A stretch of 64,000 bases of DNA from Paucibacter sp. KBW04 (lineage in GTDB: Bacteria; Pseudomonadota; Gammaproteobacteria; Burkholderiales; Burkholderiaceae_C): the NCBI RefSeq assembly GCF_003852425.1, contig NZ_QAJN01000010.1, positions 124,724-188,723 of the forward strand, written 5' to 3'. The notes below the pieces were generated by a model. That model was given only the letters and a program-made list of their open reading frames with translations. It was not told the origin of the DNA and searched no databases. How positions within the stretch are numbered: the stretch's first letter is position 1; every line of letters starts with the position of its first letter. The translations under genes and the position numbers were made by a program. This document shows, piece by piece, positions 1-9,356 of this stretch.

Positions 1-1581
1 AGCCTCAGCGATATCCGCGAGGCCAACAAGCTGCCCTATCGCTTTGAAGACACGCCGGGCATGGTCAGCCTGACGACCCGTCACGGCAGCAAGTCGCCGG
101 TGGAAATCTCGGCCGAGATCCTGGCGACCCTGCGCTTCCGTGCCGAAGACTCGTTTGCCGATGATGTGTTTGGCGCGGTGATCACCGTGCCGGCCTACTT
201 CGACGACGCCCAGCGTCAGGCTACCAAAGATGCCGCTCAGCTGGCGGGTTTGAATGTGCTACGCCTGATCAACGAGCCCACGGCGGCGGCGATTGCTTAC
301 GGCCTCGATAACGCCAGTGAAGGCCTCTACGCGGTCTACGACTTGGGTGGTGGCACCTTTGATATCTCGCTGCTGCGCTTGAGTCGAGGTGTTTTTGAGG
401 TGGTGGCCACGGGGGGCGACGCGGCCCTGGGTGGCGACGACTTTGATCGCGTTCTTGCCGACTGGGCCTTGGCGCAATCGGGTTTGCAGGCCGAGAGCAG
501 CCACGACAAGCGCGCGGTGCTGGTGGCGGCACGTGCGGCCAAGGAGGCTTTGTCCGATGCGCAAGAAGTGCAGCTGGCAGCCCAGCTGAATGCCGGGGGA
601 CTCAGCGTCACGATCAGCCGTCAAAAGTTTGACGAACTCGCCCAGCCCTTGTTGGAAAAGACTCTGACCGCCGTGCGTCGCGTGCTGCGCGATGCCCGGG
701 TCAAGGCCGAGGAGGTGCAGGGCACGGTGATGGTGGGCGGCTCGACCCGCATGCCTTGCGTGCGCCAAGCCGTCAGCGCCCTGTTTGGTCGCGAGGTGCT
801 GGTCAATCTGAACCCCGACGAAGTGGTGGCTCAGGGCGCCGCCATCCAGGCCAATCAGCTGGCAGGCAATGCCTCGGACGGCGAAATCCTCTTGCTGGAT
901 GTGATCCCCTTGTCCCTGGGTCTGGAAACCATGGGTGGCCTGGTGGAGCGGGTGATTGAGCGCAATGCCACCATCCCTGTCGCCCAGGCTCAGGACTTCA
1001 CCACCTTCAAAGACGGGCAGACGGCCATGGCTGTGCACGTCTTGCAAGGCGAGCGAGAGTTGGTCAGTGAGTGTAGATCCTTAGCCCGATTTGAGTTGCG
1101 CGGCATTCCGCCCATGGTGGCCGGTGCGGCGCGCATTCGCGTGACCTTCCAGGTTGATGCCGACGGCTTGCTGAGTGTGTCGGCCAAGGAGCTGGGTTCC
1201 GGCGTCGAGGCGGCCATCACGGTCAAGCCCAGCTACGGCTTGTCGGACGACCAGATCGCCGAGATGCTGAAGGACGGCTTTGCCAGCGCCGAGACCGATA
1301 TGGCGGCCCGCAAACTGCGCGAGGCGCGGGTTGAGGCTGAACGCATGACTCTGGCCACTCAAAGCGCTCTGGCCGCCGATGGTGACCTGCTCACCGAGGA
1401 CGAGCGCGGCGATTTGCAGGCCTTGTTGCAGGCCTTGGCATTGAGCGCCGAGGCTGAAGATGCGGATGCCATCGACGCCGCCGTCGAGGCCTTGGCCAAG
1501 GGAACCGAAAGCTTTGCCGCCGCGCGTATGAATCGCGGCATCCACAAGGCCTTGACCGGCCGCAGCGTCGACCAAATCTGA
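1..1581 (+). CDS. hscA: Fe-S protein assembly chaperone HscA (5'-truncated by window edge)
   Basis: Hsp70-family ATPase that works with HscB and IscU to hand nascent Fe-S clusters to apoproteins in the cytoplasm. The reading frame is open from base 1, and about 526 residues are visible of a family length near 620, so roughly the first 90 residues lie outside the window. Visible Hsp70 signatures are the phosphate-2 loop [10 protein letters not shown], the [11 protein letters not shown] segment and the VGGSTRMP motif, followed by the substrate-binding domain. It is 12 nt upstream of the ferredoxin gene fdx, the usual isc operon order. No internal ATG needs to be invoked as a start. Confidence 0.96.
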   Translation, partial: SLSDIREANKLPYRFEDTPGMVSLTTRHGSKSPVEISAEILATLRFRAEDSFADDVFGAVITVPAYFDDAQRQATKDAAQLAGLNVLRLINEPTAAAIAYGLDNASEGLYAVYDLGGGTFDISLLRLSRGVFEVVATGGDAALGGDDFDRVLADWALAQSGLQAESSHDKRAVLVAARAAKEALSDAQEVQLAAQLNAGGLSVTISRQKFDELAQPLLEKTLTAVRRVLRDARVKAEEVQGTVMVGGSTRMPCVRQAVSALFGREVLVNLNPDEVVAQGAAIQANQLAGNASDGEILLLDVIPLSLGLETMGGLVERVIERNATIPVAQAQDFTTFKDGQTAMAVHVLQGERELVSECRSLARFELRGIPPMVAGAARIRVTFQVDADGLLSVSAKELGSGVEAAITVKPSYGLSDDQIAEMLKDGFASAETDMAARKLREARVEAERMTLATQSALAADGDLLTEDERGDLQALLQALALSAEAEDADAIDAAVEALAKGTESFAAARMNRGIHKALTGRSVDQI

Positions 1582-1593
1582 GGCCGCATCATC

Positions 1594-1932
1594 ATGCCCA
1601 TCATCAAAATCCTTCCCCACGCCGAGTATTGCCCTGAGGGCGCGACGGTGTCTGTGCCGGCTGGCACTTCCATCTGTGAGGCCTTGCTGGACAACAAGAT
1701 CGCCATCGAGCACGCCTGCGATATGGTCTGCGCCTGCACGACCTGCCACGTCATCGTGCGCGAAGGCATGCGTTCGCTCTCCGAGATGGAGGAGGAGGAA
1801 GAAGATATGCTGGATCGCGCCTGGGGCCTGGAGCCCGATTCGCGCCTGAGCTGCCAAGCCATTCTGGGCCAGCAGGATGTGACCATCGAGATCCCCAAGT
1901 ACTCGATCAATCACGCCAAAGAAAATCACTGA
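1594..1932 (+). CDS. fdx: ISC-system [2Fe-2S] ferredoxin
   Basis: Adrenodoxin-type [2Fe-2S] ferredoxin, 112 aa, that supplies electrons for Fe-S cluster assembly on IscU. The ligand cysteines are visible at residues 42, 48, 51 and 87 (pattern C-x5-C-x2-C-x35-C, around HACDMVCACTTCHV), with an acidic loop (MEEEEED, about 65-71) typical of the partner-binding face. It follows hscA by 12 nt and precedes tsaD by 15 nt, so all three are probably co-transcribed. The small iscX gene that often follows fdx is absent here. Confidence 0.96.
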   Translation: MPIIKILPHAEYCPEGATVSVPAGTSICEALLDNKIAIEHACDMVCACTTCHVIVREGMRSLSEMEEEEEDMLDRAWGLEPDSRLSCQAILGQQDVTIEIPKYSINHAKENH

Positions 1933-1947
1933 GAGGGCGTAAGCGCG

Positions 1948-2988
1948 ATGTTGGTCCTGGGTTTTGAATCCTCTTGCGATGAAACAGGCGTGGCCCTGGT
2001 GCGGGTGCCCGAGCAGGGCGCGCCGCAGCTCCTGGCCCAGGCCTTGCACAGCCAGATCAGCATGCACCAAGCCTATGGCGGGGTGGTGCCTGAGTTGGCC
2101 TCGCGGGACCATATCCGCCGCGTCTTGCCACTGACGCGCGAGGTTCTGGCGCAGGCCGATGTGGATCTGGCCGAGCTTGACGTGGTGGCCTATACCCAGG
2201 GCCCGGGTCTGGCCGGTGCTCTGCTGGTGGGGGCGGGTGTGGCGGTTGCCTTGGCATCGGCGCTGGACAAGCCCACGCTGGGCATCCACCACCTGGAAGG
2301 GCATTTGCTCTCGCCCTTTCTCTCGGCCGATGCGCCGGAGTTCCCCTTTGTGGCCTTGCTGGTCTCGGGCGGGCATACCCAGCTGATGCGCGTCACCGAG
2401 GTGGGGCAGTACGAGATCCTGGGTGAGACGATTGATGACGCCGCGGGCGAAGCCTTTGACAAGAGTGCGAAGCTGCTGGGCCTGCCTTACCCGGGCGGTC
2501 CGCATCTGTCGCGCTTGGCGCAAAGCGGCAATGCGGCCGCTTTTGATCTGCCGCGCCCGCTCTTGCACAGCGGCAAGCCGGACTTCAGCTTTGCCGGCTT
2601 GAAGACGGCGGTGCTGACCCAGGTCAAGCGCCTGGGCGAGGCTCCGACGGAACAACAAAAAGCCGATCTGGCCGCGGCCACGCAGGAGGCCATCGTCGAG
2701 GTCTTGGTGAAGAAGTCCTTGCTGGCCCTCAAGCTGACCGGGCTCAAGCGTCTGGTCGTGGCGGGTGGTGTGGGGGCTAATAGTTTGCTGCGTGAGCAAC
2801 TCAACACGGCTTGCGCCAAGCGTGGCGTGCGGGTGCATTACCCGGAGTTGAGTCTGTGCACCGACAACGGCGCCATGATCGCCATGGCCGCCGCCATGCG
2901 TTTGCAGCGCGGTATGGCCGTTCTGCAATCCGGGCCAGACGCGGGTGGCTTCGAGGTGCGCCCGCGCTGGCCGCTCGGTTCAATCTAG
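1948..2988 (+). CDS. tsaD: tRNA N6-adenosine threonylcarbamoyltransferase TsaD
   Basis: Catalytic subunit that transfers the threonylcarbamoyl group to A37 of ANN-decoding tRNAs (t6A), acting with TsaB and TsaE. At 346 aa it has the family length. The N-terminal [11 protein letters not shown] phosphate-binding motif, the metal-binding pair in HLEGHLLSP, the VSGGHTQL motif and the C-terminal [10 protein letters not shown] and CTDNGAMIA motifs are all present, so the ASKHA fold looks intact. It starts 15 nt after fdx and ends 3 nt before the convergent Hsp20 gene stops, leaving no room for a separate terminator between them. Confidence 0.97.
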   Translation: MLVLGFESSCDETGVALVRVPEQGAPQLLAQALHSQISMHQAYGGVVPELASRDHIRRVLPLTREVLAQADVDLAELDVVAYTQGPGLAGALLVGAGVAVALASALDKPTLGIHHLEGHLLSPFLSADAPEFPFVALLVSGGHTQLMRVTEVGQYEILGETIDDAAGEAFDKSAKLLGLPYPGGPHLSRLAQSGNAAAFDLPRPLLHSGKPDFSFAGLKTAVLTQVKRLGEAPTEQQKADLAAATQEAIVEVLVKKSLLALKLTGLKRLVVAGGVGANSLLREQLNTACAKRGVRVHYPELSLCTDNGAMIAMAAAMRLQRGMAVLQSGPDAGGFEVRPRWPLGSI

Positions 2989-2991
2989 CTT

Positions 2992-3456
2992 TTAGCTGAC
3001 CTTCAAATGGCTAGGGCCGCTGGGCTGGCGTTTCACCAGGGTCAGGGTCAGCACGCCGTTTTCAAGCCGGGCCGTGGAGTCCTGTTGATTGACCTCTTGC
3101 GGCAAGGCAATGCTGCGTGAGAAGCGGGTCAGGGCGCGTTCGCGGTAGAGGCTGCGCGGGGCGGCAGGGGCTTCGGCTTCTGGCTTGGGGGCTTCTGTCG
3201 CACGGGCTTGTTCGGCATCGACGCTGACGCGGCGGCCTTCGATGCTGATCTTCACCGCCTCCTTGCTCACACCCGGCAGGTCCATCAGCAGGATGTAGGC
3301 GCTGTCGGTCTCGCTCACATCCAGGGCAGGGCTGCGCAGGGCCAGGGCTTGCTCCGCGGGCTCGGCCTGAAACATGCGTTCAATGCGCTGAGCGATATCG
3401 CTGGCTTGGCGGGCTTGGGCTTGGCGGGCGATGCTGTTGACGGGGAAAACAAACAT
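2992..3456 (-). CDS. Hsp20/alpha-crystallin family small heat-shock protein
   Basis: ATP-independent holdase of 154 aa. The alpha-crystallin domain spans about residues 55-150, with AYILLMDLPGVSKEAVKISI near its start and the closing strand segment LENGVLTLTLVKR; an alanine/proline-rich insert near residues 95-110 is visible. The start at 3456 (MFVFPVNSIARQ) is chosen over an upstream in-frame ATG at 3567 because AAAGGAG lies just before it and because a sigma-32-like promoter lies between the two ATGs. The gene is convergent with tsaD. It could be called ibpA or hspA, but the class is not resolvable from sequence alone. Confidence 0.9.
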   Translation of the reverse strand: MFVFPVNSIARQAQARQASDIAQRIERMFQAEPAEQALALRSPALDVSETDSAYILLMDLPGVSKEAVKISIEGRRVSVDAEQARATEAPKPEAEAPAAPRSLYRERALTRFSRSIALPQEVNQQDSTARLENGVLTLTLVKRQPSGPSHLKVS

Positions 3457-3521
3457 GGTGGCTCCTTTGGGTCTGGGAAGAATCGTTGGAATGCTTTGCT
3501 GTGCAAGCCTCACATCTCCAA

Positions 3522-3549
3522 AAATTGGACTCTTGCCTCCGTCTTCAAG
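3522..3549 (-). promoter_or_regulatory. Candidate sigma-32 (heat-shock) promoter of the Hsp20 gene
   Basis: On the minus strand CTTGAAG (3549-3543) and TCCAATTT (3529-3522) are separated by 13 nt. This resembles the sigma-32 consensus CTTGAAA-N13/14-CCCCATNT, with 5 of 7 informative -10 positions matching. A transcript starting near 3515 would have a leader of about 60 nt before the ATG at 3456. This is pattern recognition, not a scored search. Confidence 0.6.
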
Positions 3550-3648
3550 CCCCGAAAAAAACTTCAAACCCTAGCTTGGAACTGGCGCGATCATCTCCAA
3601 GTGCGTCGGCTGGCCGAAAGCTTCTCGCCGCCGCCCTGGCTCGCACTT

Positions 3649-3677
3649 TTGGGAGTGCAGGCAATCTGGTCTATAAT
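3649..3677 (+). promoter_or_regulatory. Sigma-70-type promoter of rpsO
   Basis: TTGGGA at 3649-3654 and a perfect TATAAT at 3672-3677 are separated by 17 nt. Transcription from about 3684 gives an rpsO leader of roughly 180 nt, which contains a small hairpin (CGGGT/ACCCG around 3757-3773) and ends in AAGGA before the ATG. A long structured leader fits the known translational autoregulation of S15, but the E. coli pseudoknot cannot be recognised here. Confidence 0.7.
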
Positions 3678-3862
3678 CAGCAGGTTTTGTGACTCGAGGC
3701 ATCGCCGGGCTCGTTCTGGCAAGGTTTGGGGTCGCAAGATTTGAAAGAGCACGGCTCGGGTCGGTTTCACCCGTGTCCGCAAGTTAAAACCTTTGGAAAC
3801 CGTTTGTGTGCTGCCGCTGACTGGCGCAGCCCGGCGGCTTCCATCATGCAAGGAACGCAAAC

Positions 3863-4132
3863 ATGTCAGTCGCCGACATCAACAAGGCAGAAATCGTCAA
3901 GTCCAACGCACGTAGCGCCAACGACACCGGCTCGCCGGAAGTCCAGGTTGCTCTGCTGACCGCACGTATCAATGGCCTGATGCCTCACTTCAAGGCCAAT
4001 ATGAAGGATCACCACAGCCGCCGTGGTCTGCTGAAGATGGTCAACACTCGCAAGAGCCTGCTGGCCTATCTGAAGTCCAAGGACGCAGCGCGTTACACCG
4101 ACCTGATTCAAAAGCTGGGTCTGCGTAAGTAA
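3863..4132 (+). CDS. rpsO: 30S ribosomal protein S15
   Basis: Primary 16S rRNA-binding protein of the small-subunit platform. It is 89 aa, the usual length. The conserved block [17 protein letters not shown], the HHSRRGLL motif and the C-terminal LIQKLGLRK are all present. It is preceded by its own promoter and followed by a strong intrinsic terminator, with pnp next downstream, the order conserved across proteobacteria. Confidence 0.98.
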   Translation: MSVADINKAEIVKSNARSANDTGSPEVQVALLTARINGLMPHFKANMKDHHSRRGLLKMVNTRKSLLAYLKSKDAARYTDLIQKLGLRK

Positions 4133-4150
4133 TTCACGCGTGAAATCAAG

Positions 4151-4194
4151 GAGCCTGTCTGGGTATTGACGCCTGCACAGGCTCTTTGTTTTTT
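4151..4194 (+). terminator. Intrinsic terminator between rpsO and pnp
   Basis: GAGCCTGT (4151-4158) pairs perfectly with ACAGGCTC (4177-4184), and the run TTTGTTTTTT follows at 4185-4194. It lies 18 nt past the rpsO stop. Partial read-through into pnp is known for this gene pair in E. coli. Confidence 0.85.
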
Positions 4195-4293
4195 CTGCGA
4201 TCGGATTTGTAGTCTTTTTTTGAAGTTGTAGTTCCTTGGTCTGTTGTTGGGCCGAGTTTTAGATTTCGGAGTTGAGCTGACGTGGCGCTGCTG

Positions 4294-4352
4294 TGTCATT
4301 CCAAAGCTTCTGCGGCTTGTTGTTTATCGAATGCAGACGCACTGGAATGGCA
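4294..4352 (+). promoter_or_regulatory. Stem-loop in the pnp leader (possible RNase III/PNPase autoregulation site)
   Basis: In the 264-nt non-coding stretch after the rpsO terminator, TGTCATTCCA (4294-4303) can pair with TGGAATGGCA (4343-4352), ten pairs including one G-U. An inner stem TCTGC/GCAGA lies at 4309-4313 and 4333-4337. E. coli pnp is autoregulated through an RNase III-cleaved leader hairpin, and this structure occupies the comparable place about 100 nt before the pnp start. Function is inferred from position only. No convincing pnp promoter was found in 4195-4458. Confidence 0.45.
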
Positions 4353-4458
4353 TCCCGCCAAACCCAGACTCACTCCCGGTCAAGAGGCGGGCCGCAAGCC
4401 GCTTCGCTAAAAAGGCCTGGGCACCGGTGTGTCCGGGCTGAGCAAAAAGGAGAGACGT

Positions 4459-6612
4459 ATGAGCTTGTTCAATAAAGTCACCAAGACCTTCCAATGGGGC
4501 CCCCATTCCGTCACGATGGAAACGGGCGAGATCGCTCGTCAGTCCAGCGGTGCCGTGGTCGTGAACATCGAAGGCACCGTGGTCCTGGCGACCGTGGTGG
4601 CCAAGACCGAAGCCAAGGCCGGCCAGGATTTCTTCCCGCTGACCGTGGACTATCTGGAGAAGACCTATGCCGCCGGCAAGATCCCCGGCAGCTTCTTCAA
4701 GCGTGAAGGCCGCCCCAGCGAGCTGGAGACCCTGACCAGCCGCCTGATCGACCGCCCCATCCGCCCGCTGTTCCCCGAAGGCTTCTACAACGAAGTCCAG
4801 GTCGTCGTGCATGTGCTGTCGCTGAACCCCGAAGTTCAGGCCGACATCGCCGCCCTGATCGCTTCCAGCGCCGCGTTGGCCGTGTCCGGCATCCCCTTCA
4901 ACGGTCCCATCGGTGCGGCTCGCGTGGGCTATGTCAATGGCGAGTACATCTTGAACCCTGGCAAGACCGAGCTGGCCAATAGCAAGATGGACCTGGTCGT
5001 CGCCGGTACCCAAGCCGCCGTGCTGATGGTGGAATCGGAAGCCGATGCGCTGTCCGAAGAGGTCATGCTGGGCGCCGTGGTCTTCGGTCATGAGCAGGGC
5101 AATATCGCCATTGCCGCCATCAATGAATTGGTGCGCGACGCTGGCAAGCCGGCCTGGGACTGGAAGGCGCCAGCCAAGAACGAACCCTTGATCGCCAAGG
5201 TTGGCGCTCTGGCCGACGAAGCTCTGGCTGCCGCCTACCAAATCCGCAACAAGCAGGCTCGTACGCAAGCTTGCCGCGCTGTGACCGCTAACGTCTTCAA
5301 GGCGCTGAGCGATGAAGGCGTCGAGTTCGACAAGGTCGAAGTGGAAAGCCTGCTGTTCGAGATCGAAGCCCGCATCGTGCGCGGCCAGATCCTGGCTGGC
5401 GAGCCCCGCATCGACGGCCGCGACACCCGCACCGTTCGCCCCATCGAAATCAGCAACAGCATCCTGCCGCGTACCCACGGCTCGGCCCTGTTCACCCGTG
5501 GTGAGACGCAGGCCCTGGTCGTGGCGACCTTGGGCACGGACCGCGACGCTCAGCGCATCGATGCGCTGGCCGGCGAGTTCGAAGACCGCTTCATGCTGCA
5601 CTACAACATGCCTCCCTTCGCTACCGGCGAAACCGGTCGCGTGGGTAGCCCCAAGCGTCGCGAAATCGGCCACGGCCGCCTGGCCAAGCGTGCGCTGATC
5701 GCCGCGCTGCCCAGCAAGGAAGATTTCCCCTACACCATGCGTGTGGTGTCGGAAATCACCGAATCCAACGGCTCTTCGTCCATGGCTTCGGTCTGCGGCG
5801 GCTGCCTGGCTTTGATGGACGCCGGTGTGCCGATGAAGGCCCATGTGGCCGGCATCGCCATGGGTCTGATCAAGGACGGCAACCGTTTCGCCGTGTTGAC
5901 CGACATCTTGGGTGACGAAGATCATCTGGGCGATATGGACTTCAAGGTGGCAGGCACCACCGGTGGCATCACCGCCCTGCAGATGGACATCAAGATCCAG
6001 GGCATCACCAAGGAAATCATGCAAGTGGCCCTGGCGCAAGCCAAGGAGGCGCGCCTGCACATCCTCTCCAAGATGGTTGAAGCCATGGGCACGGCCAATA
6101 CCGAGGTGTCGCAGTTCGCGCCGCGTCTGTACACCATGAAGATCAACCCCGAGAAGATCCGTGATGTGATCGGCAAGGGCGGCGCCACCATCCGTGCGCT
6201 GACCGAAGAAACTGGCACCACCATCGACATCGGCGAAGACGGCACCATCACCATCGCTTCGACCGACGGCGAGAAGGCTGAGTACGCGAAGAAGCGCATC
6301 CAGGAGATCACCGCCGAAGTCGAAATCGGCAAGGTCTACGAAGGCCCGATCACCAAGATCTTGGACTTCGGTGCCCTGGTCAACCTGCTGCCCGGCAAGG
6401 ACGGTTTGCTGCACATCAGCCAGATCGCCCATCAGCGCGTCGAGAAGGTGACCGACTTCCTGAAGGAAGGCCAGATCGTCAAGGTCAAGGTCATGGAAAC
6501 CGACGAGAAGGGTCGCATCAAGCTGTCGATGAAGGCTTTGATCGACCGTGATGCAGCGCCTGCCGCGGCGCCCGCTGCTGTGTCGGCCCCTGCCGACGAA
6601 GCTCAGCAGTAA
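4459..6612 (+). CDS. pnp: Polyribonucleotide nucleotidyltransferase (PNPase)
   Basis: Phosphorolytic 3'-5' exoribonuclease and degradosome component, 717 aa. Two RNase PH domains (about 10-230 and 310-540) are joined by the all-helical linker, then a KH domain with the GKGG motif ([12 protein letters not shown], near 570) and an S1 domain ([19 protein letters not shown], near 625-695). The start at 4459 (MSLFNKVTK) is chosen over an in-frame ATG 30 nt upstream because AAAAAGGAGAG precedes it. The alanine-rich C-terminal tail is short. Confidence 0.97.
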   Translation: MSLFNKVTKTFQWGPHSVTMETGEIARQSSGAVVVNIEGTVVLATVVAKTEAKAGQDFFPLTVDYLEKTYAAGKIPGSFFKREGRPSELETLTSRLIDRPIRPLFPEGFYNEVQVVVHVLSLNPEVQADIAALIASSAALAVSGIPFNGPIGAARVGYVNGEYILNPGKTELANSKMDLVVAGTQAAVLMVESEADALSEEVMLGAVVFGHEQGNIAIAAINELVRDAGKPAWDWKAPAKNEPLIAKVGALADEALAAAYQIRNKQARTQACRAVTANVFKALSDEGVEFDKVEVESLLFEIEARIVRGQILAGEPRIDGRDTRTVRPIEISNSILPRTHGSALFTRGETQALVVATLGTDRDAQRIDALAGEFEDRFMLHYNMPPFATGETGRVGSPKRREIGHGRLAKRALIAALPSKEDFPYTMRVVSEITESNGSSSMASVCGGCLALMDAGVPMKAHVAGIAMGLIKDGNRFAVLTDILGDEDHLGDMDFKVAGTTGGITALQMDIKIQGITKEIMQVALAQAKEARLHILSKMVEAMGTANTEVSQFAPRLYTMKINPEKIRDVIGKGGATIRALTEETGTTIDIGEDGTITIASTDGEKAEYAKKRIQEITAEVEIGKVYEGPITKILDFGALVNLLPGKDGLLHISQIAHQRVEKVTDFLKEGQIVKVKVMETDEKGRIKLSMKALIDRDAAPAAAPAAVSAPADEAQQ

Positions 6613-6640
6613 TCCGCTGAGCGCCTGATTTGAGATCGGC

Positions 6641-7627
6641 ATGAAAGCCATTGCCATCAGCCGCACTGGCGGCCCTGAGGTTCTGCAGCTGATCGAGCGT
6701 CCCGACCCCCAGCCGGGGGCAGGGGAGTGCTTGATCGCGGTAGAGGCTTACGGCATCAACCGCCCCGATGTCTTGCAGCGCAAGGGTGTGTATCCGCCGC
6801 CTCCCGGTGCCAGCGATCTGCCGGGCCTGGAAGTGGCGGGGCGCATTGTTGCGGGTGATGCCGCGGCCTTGGCGGCGGCGGGTTTCAAATTGGGTGACGC
6901 GGTTTGTGCTTTGACACCTGGCGGCGCCTATGCGCAGCTGTGCGTCACGCCCGTGGGGCAGTGCTTGCCGCTGCCCAAGGGCTGGAGCATGGCTGAAGCG
7001 GCGAGCCTGCCGGAGACCTTCTTCACCGTCTGGTCCAATGTGTTTGTGCGGGCGGCCTTGCAGCCTGGCGAAACCCTCTTGGTGCATGGCGGCAGCAGTG
7101 GCATCGGCGTGGCGGCCATTCAGTTGGCCAAGGCCTTGGGTTCGCGGGTCATCGTGACCGTGGGCAATGAAGCCAAGGCGCAGGCCTGCTTGGCCTTGGG
7201 TGCCGATGTGGCGATCAACTACAAGAGCCAGGACTTTGTGGCCGAGGTGAAAGCTGCCACTGGCAATCGCGGCGTGGACGTCATTTTGGACATGGTGGCC
7301 GGCGCCTATATCGAGCGCGGCGTGCAATGCTTGGCGGACGATGGTCGCATGGTCATCATCGGGGTGCAGGGCGGCGTGGACGCCAAGTTCGATGCTGGTG
7401 CTGTGCTGCGTCGACGCTTGACGATCAGCGGTTCCACCTTGCGTCCGCGTTCCCTGGAGTTCAAGGCCTCGGTCGCCCGCGCGCTGCGCGAGCGGGTCTG
7501 GCCTTTGCTCGAGGCGCGCCAAGTGCTGCCGGTGATCTATCGTCAGCTGCCTGCTGAAGAAGCGGCGGCGGCACATGCTTTGATGGAATCCGGCGAGCAT
7601 GTCGGCAAGATTGTTTTGAGCTGGTGA
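6641..7627 (+). CDS. NAD(P)H-quinone oxidoreductase, zinc-independent MDR family (PIG3-like)
   Basis: Medium-chain dehydrogenase/reductase of 328 aa. The N-terminal GroES-like fold begins MKAIAISRTGGPEVL and continues with GINRPDVLQRKGVYPPPPG. The nucleotide-binding motif is HGGSSGIGVAAIQLAKALG, near residue 150. The catalytic zinc ligands of alcohol dehydrogenases are not evident, which fits quinone/enone reduction with NADPH. It lies between pnp and tpiA, 28 nt after pnp, and probably belongs to the same transcript. The exact substrate cannot be read from the sequence. Confidence 0.9.
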   Translation: MKAIAISRTGGPEVLQLIERPDPQPGAGECLIAVEAYGINRPDVLQRKGVYPPPPGASDLPGLEVAGRIVAGDAAALAAAGFKLGDAVCALTPGGAYAQLCVTPVGQCLPLPKGWSMAEAASLPETFFTVWSNVFVRAALQPGETLLVHGGSSGIGVAAIQLAKALGSRVIVTVGNEAKAQACLALGADVAINYKSQDFVAEVKAATGNRGVDVILDMVAGAYIERGVQCLADDGRMVIIGVQGGVDAKFDAGAVLRRRLTISGSTLRPRSLEFKASVARALRERVWPLLEARQVLPVIYRQLPAEEAAAAHALMESGEHVGKIVLSW

Positions 7628-7651
7628 TAAAGAGATTTGGGGGATTGGGCA

Positions 7652-8392
7652 ATGCGTAAGAAATTGGTCGTCGGCAACTGGAAGATGCATGGCAACCGCA
7701 GTGCCAACGCGGCGCTGTTGGCCGGCCTGAAAGAGGCGGGCCCGTGGAATGCGGATGTGGCAGTTTGTGTGCCTTTCCCTTACATCGCTGAAACCGCCTT
7801 GGCTTTGACCGGCCAGGCCATCGCTTTTGGCGCGCAAGACTGCTCGGCGCAAGAGCAGGGTGCCTTCACCGGTGAGGTGTCCTCGGCCATGTTGGCCGAT
7901 CTGGGTTGCCGTTATGTGATCGTCGGTCACTCCGAGCGTCGGGCCTATCACCATGAAAGCGATCAGCTGGTGGCCGACAAGGCCAAGGCGGCCTTGGCGC
8001 ATGGCGTGACCCCGATTGTCTGTGTGGGTGAAACGCTGGCCGAGCGCGAGGCGGGTCAGACCGAGTTGGTGGTCAAGCGCCAACTGGCTGCGGTGATTCA
8101 CACCTTGACGCATTGCATCGGTGAAATCGTGCTGGCCTATGAGCCGGTGTGGGCCATCGGCACCGGCTTGACGGCCTCGCCCGAGCAGGCTCAAGCCGTG
8201 CACGCCGTGCTGCGCAAGCAGCTGCAGGCGGCCACGCAGAAGGCCGATGCCATGCGCATTCTTTACGGCGGCAGCGTCAAGCCCGATAACGCGGCGCAGC
8301 TGTTTGCTTGTGCCGATATCGATGGTGGCTTGATTGGTGGCGCGGCCTTGAAGGCGGCGGATTTCAGCGTCATTTGCCGCGCTGCGAGCTGA
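7652..8392 (+). CDS. tpiA: Triose-phosphate isomerase
   Basis: Interconverts dihydroxyacetone phosphate and glyceraldehyde 3-phosphate in glycolysis. It is a TIM barrel of 246 aa. The active-site lysine is in GNWKMHGN, the catalytic histidine in VGHSERR, and the catalytic glutamate in [11 protein letters not shown]; the phosphate-binding loop YGGSVKPDN is near the end. The start at 7652 ([11 protein letters not shown]) is preferred to an in-frame ATG 15 nt upstream because the GGGGGA box is correctly spaced for it. It is followed by secG after 66 nt. Confidence 0.97.
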   Translation: MRKKLVVGNWKMHGNRSANAALLAGLKEAGPWNADVAVCVPFPYIAETALALTGQAIAFGAQDCSAQEQGAFTGEVSSAMLADLGCRYVIVGHSERRAYHHESDQLVADKAKAALAHGVTPIVCVGETLAEREAGQTELVVKRQLAAVIHTLTHCIGEIVLAYEPVWAIGTGLTASPEQAQAVHAVLRKQLQAATQKADAMRILYGGSVKPDNAAQLFACADIDGGLIGGAALKAADFSVICRAAS

Positions 8393-8458
8393 ACTTTTTA
8401 GACCTGTTCGCCCGTTGGCGAAGGGTCGATTCGTAGAAGATTTTTTGGAGCTTTTGAG

Positions 8459-8842
8459 ATGCAATTTTGGATGAATTTGGTGTTGGTGGTTCAGCTGCTG
8501 AGCGCCTTGGTGATGATTGGTTTGGTCTTGGTGCAGCATGGCAAGGGGGCCGATATGGGCGCCTCCTTCGGTAGCGGCGCCTCGGGCAGCTTGTTCGGTG
8601 CCACCGGCAGTGCTAACTTCCTGTCGCGTAGCACGGCCGTTTGCGCCACCGTCTTCTTTGTCTGCACTCTGGCCTTGGCGTATATGTCCAATAGCCGTAG
8701 CGGTCAGACTGGCAACGAAACCATTCTGGACAAGGCCGCGCCCGCTGCTGCCGCCGCGTCTGGTGCGGCAGCTATCCCCGGTGCTGCGCCTGCAGTGATT
8801 GCCCCGGCTGCGACGCCCGCAGCTTCTGCTGCCTCGAAATAA
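8459..8842 (+). CDS. secG: Preprotein translocase subunit SecG
   Basis: Small accessory subunit of the SecYEG channel, 127 aa. It shows two hydrophobic helices (about 3-24 and 53-73) flanking the conserved loop QHGKGADMGASFGSGASGS. The tail is alanine/proline-rich and low in complexity, common in Burkholderiales SecG. It lies directly upstream of a tRNA-Leu gene, a widespread proteobacterial arrangement. Confidence 0.95.
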   Translation: MQFWMNLVLVVQLLSALVMIGLVLVQHGKGADMGASFGSGASGSLFGATGSANFLSRSTAVCATVFFVCTLALAYMSNSRSGQTGNETILDKAAPAAAAASGAAAIPGAAPAVIAPAATPAASAASK

Positions 8843-8950
8843 GGCCTGGCCGTTGTAGGTGCTTGAGCAGCGAGCTTTGGGTGCCTGCATCTGAAGCTTG
8901 GATGCCGCTTTGATGCGGCAACTCAAAAAACGCTGAGAAATTGTTGCGAA

Positions 8951-8983
8951 TTGGCCAAGAGAGCAAAAATTTCAGTATAGAAT
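8951..8983 (+). promoter_or_regulatory. Weak candidate promoter for tRNA-Leu
   Basis: An AT-rich patch carries TTGGCC (8951-8956) and TATAGAAT (8976-8983), with a long 19-nt spacer to TATAGA. It is the only promoter-like pair in the 213-nt gap between secG and the tRNA. The tRNA may instead be transcribed from upstream of secG. Confidence 0.3.
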
Positions 8984-9055
8984 TTGAGGCTGGCTAGATA
9001 GCAAGACGCAAGTCATTCCTCAGGCAAATCTAGTCGCAATTGAGATTAAATAATA

Positions 9056-9140
9056 GCCGTCGTGGTGAAATTGGTAGACACGCTATCTTGAGGGGGTAGT
9101 GGCGAAAGCTGTGCGAGTTCGAGTCTCGCCGACGGCACCA
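9056..9140 (+). tRNA. tRNA-Leu (anticodon GAG)
   Basis: An 85-nt class II tRNA. The acceptor stem GCCGTCG (9056-9062) pairs with CGACGGC (9130-9136), followed by A and an encoded CCA at 9138-9140. The anticodon stem CTATC/GGTAG encloses TTGAGGG, giving anticodon GAG, which reads CTC and CTT. A long variable arm and the T-arm GCGAG-TTCGAGT-CTCGC are present. Confidence 0.96.
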
Positions 9141-9248
9141 GATCATCGGTTAGTATTCTCGGGTTGGAGCCCGTGAACAACTTGCCAAAGCGCCTCATCG
9201 CAGAGTTTGCTTGAACGTAGTTTGAGTCTGCTCTGCAGGGGACCCGAG

Positions 9249-9300
9249 CGGGCGCAGTCCGTAAGCGAGAATTCGCTGGCGGCGCGCCCGTTGCTTTTTT
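9249..9300 (+). terminator. Intrinsic terminator or attenuator between tRNA-Leu and nuoA
   Basis: CGGGCGC (9249-9255) pairs with GCGCCCG (9284-9290). The loop contains a second small hairpin (AGCGA/TCGCT), and six T residues follow at 9295-9300. It probably ends the tRNA transcript. Only 56 nt separate it from the nuoA start and no clear promoter is visible there, so it could also act as an attenuator inside a longer nuo leader. Confidence 0.65.
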
Positions 9301-9356
9301 GTGGTAACTGCTGTGAATCGCCTGGAGGCGTAAGACAGCTTTAGAGAGCGTCACCC

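Noticed and set aside
1081-2928. 615-codon antisense frame across hscA, fdx and tsaD
   Set aside because: It spans three conserved genes on the other strand and resembles no protein; it is an artefact of GC-rich third positions.
4195-4293. Separate pnp promoter after the rpsO terminator
   Set aside because: T-rich sequence is present, but no -35/-10 pair stood out; read-through from rpsO is an equally good explanation.
9141-9248. Promoter for the nuo operon between tRNA-Leu and the hairpin
   Set aside because: TTGAAC-like and other partial boxes exist, but no pair with acceptable spacing and -10 match was convincing.
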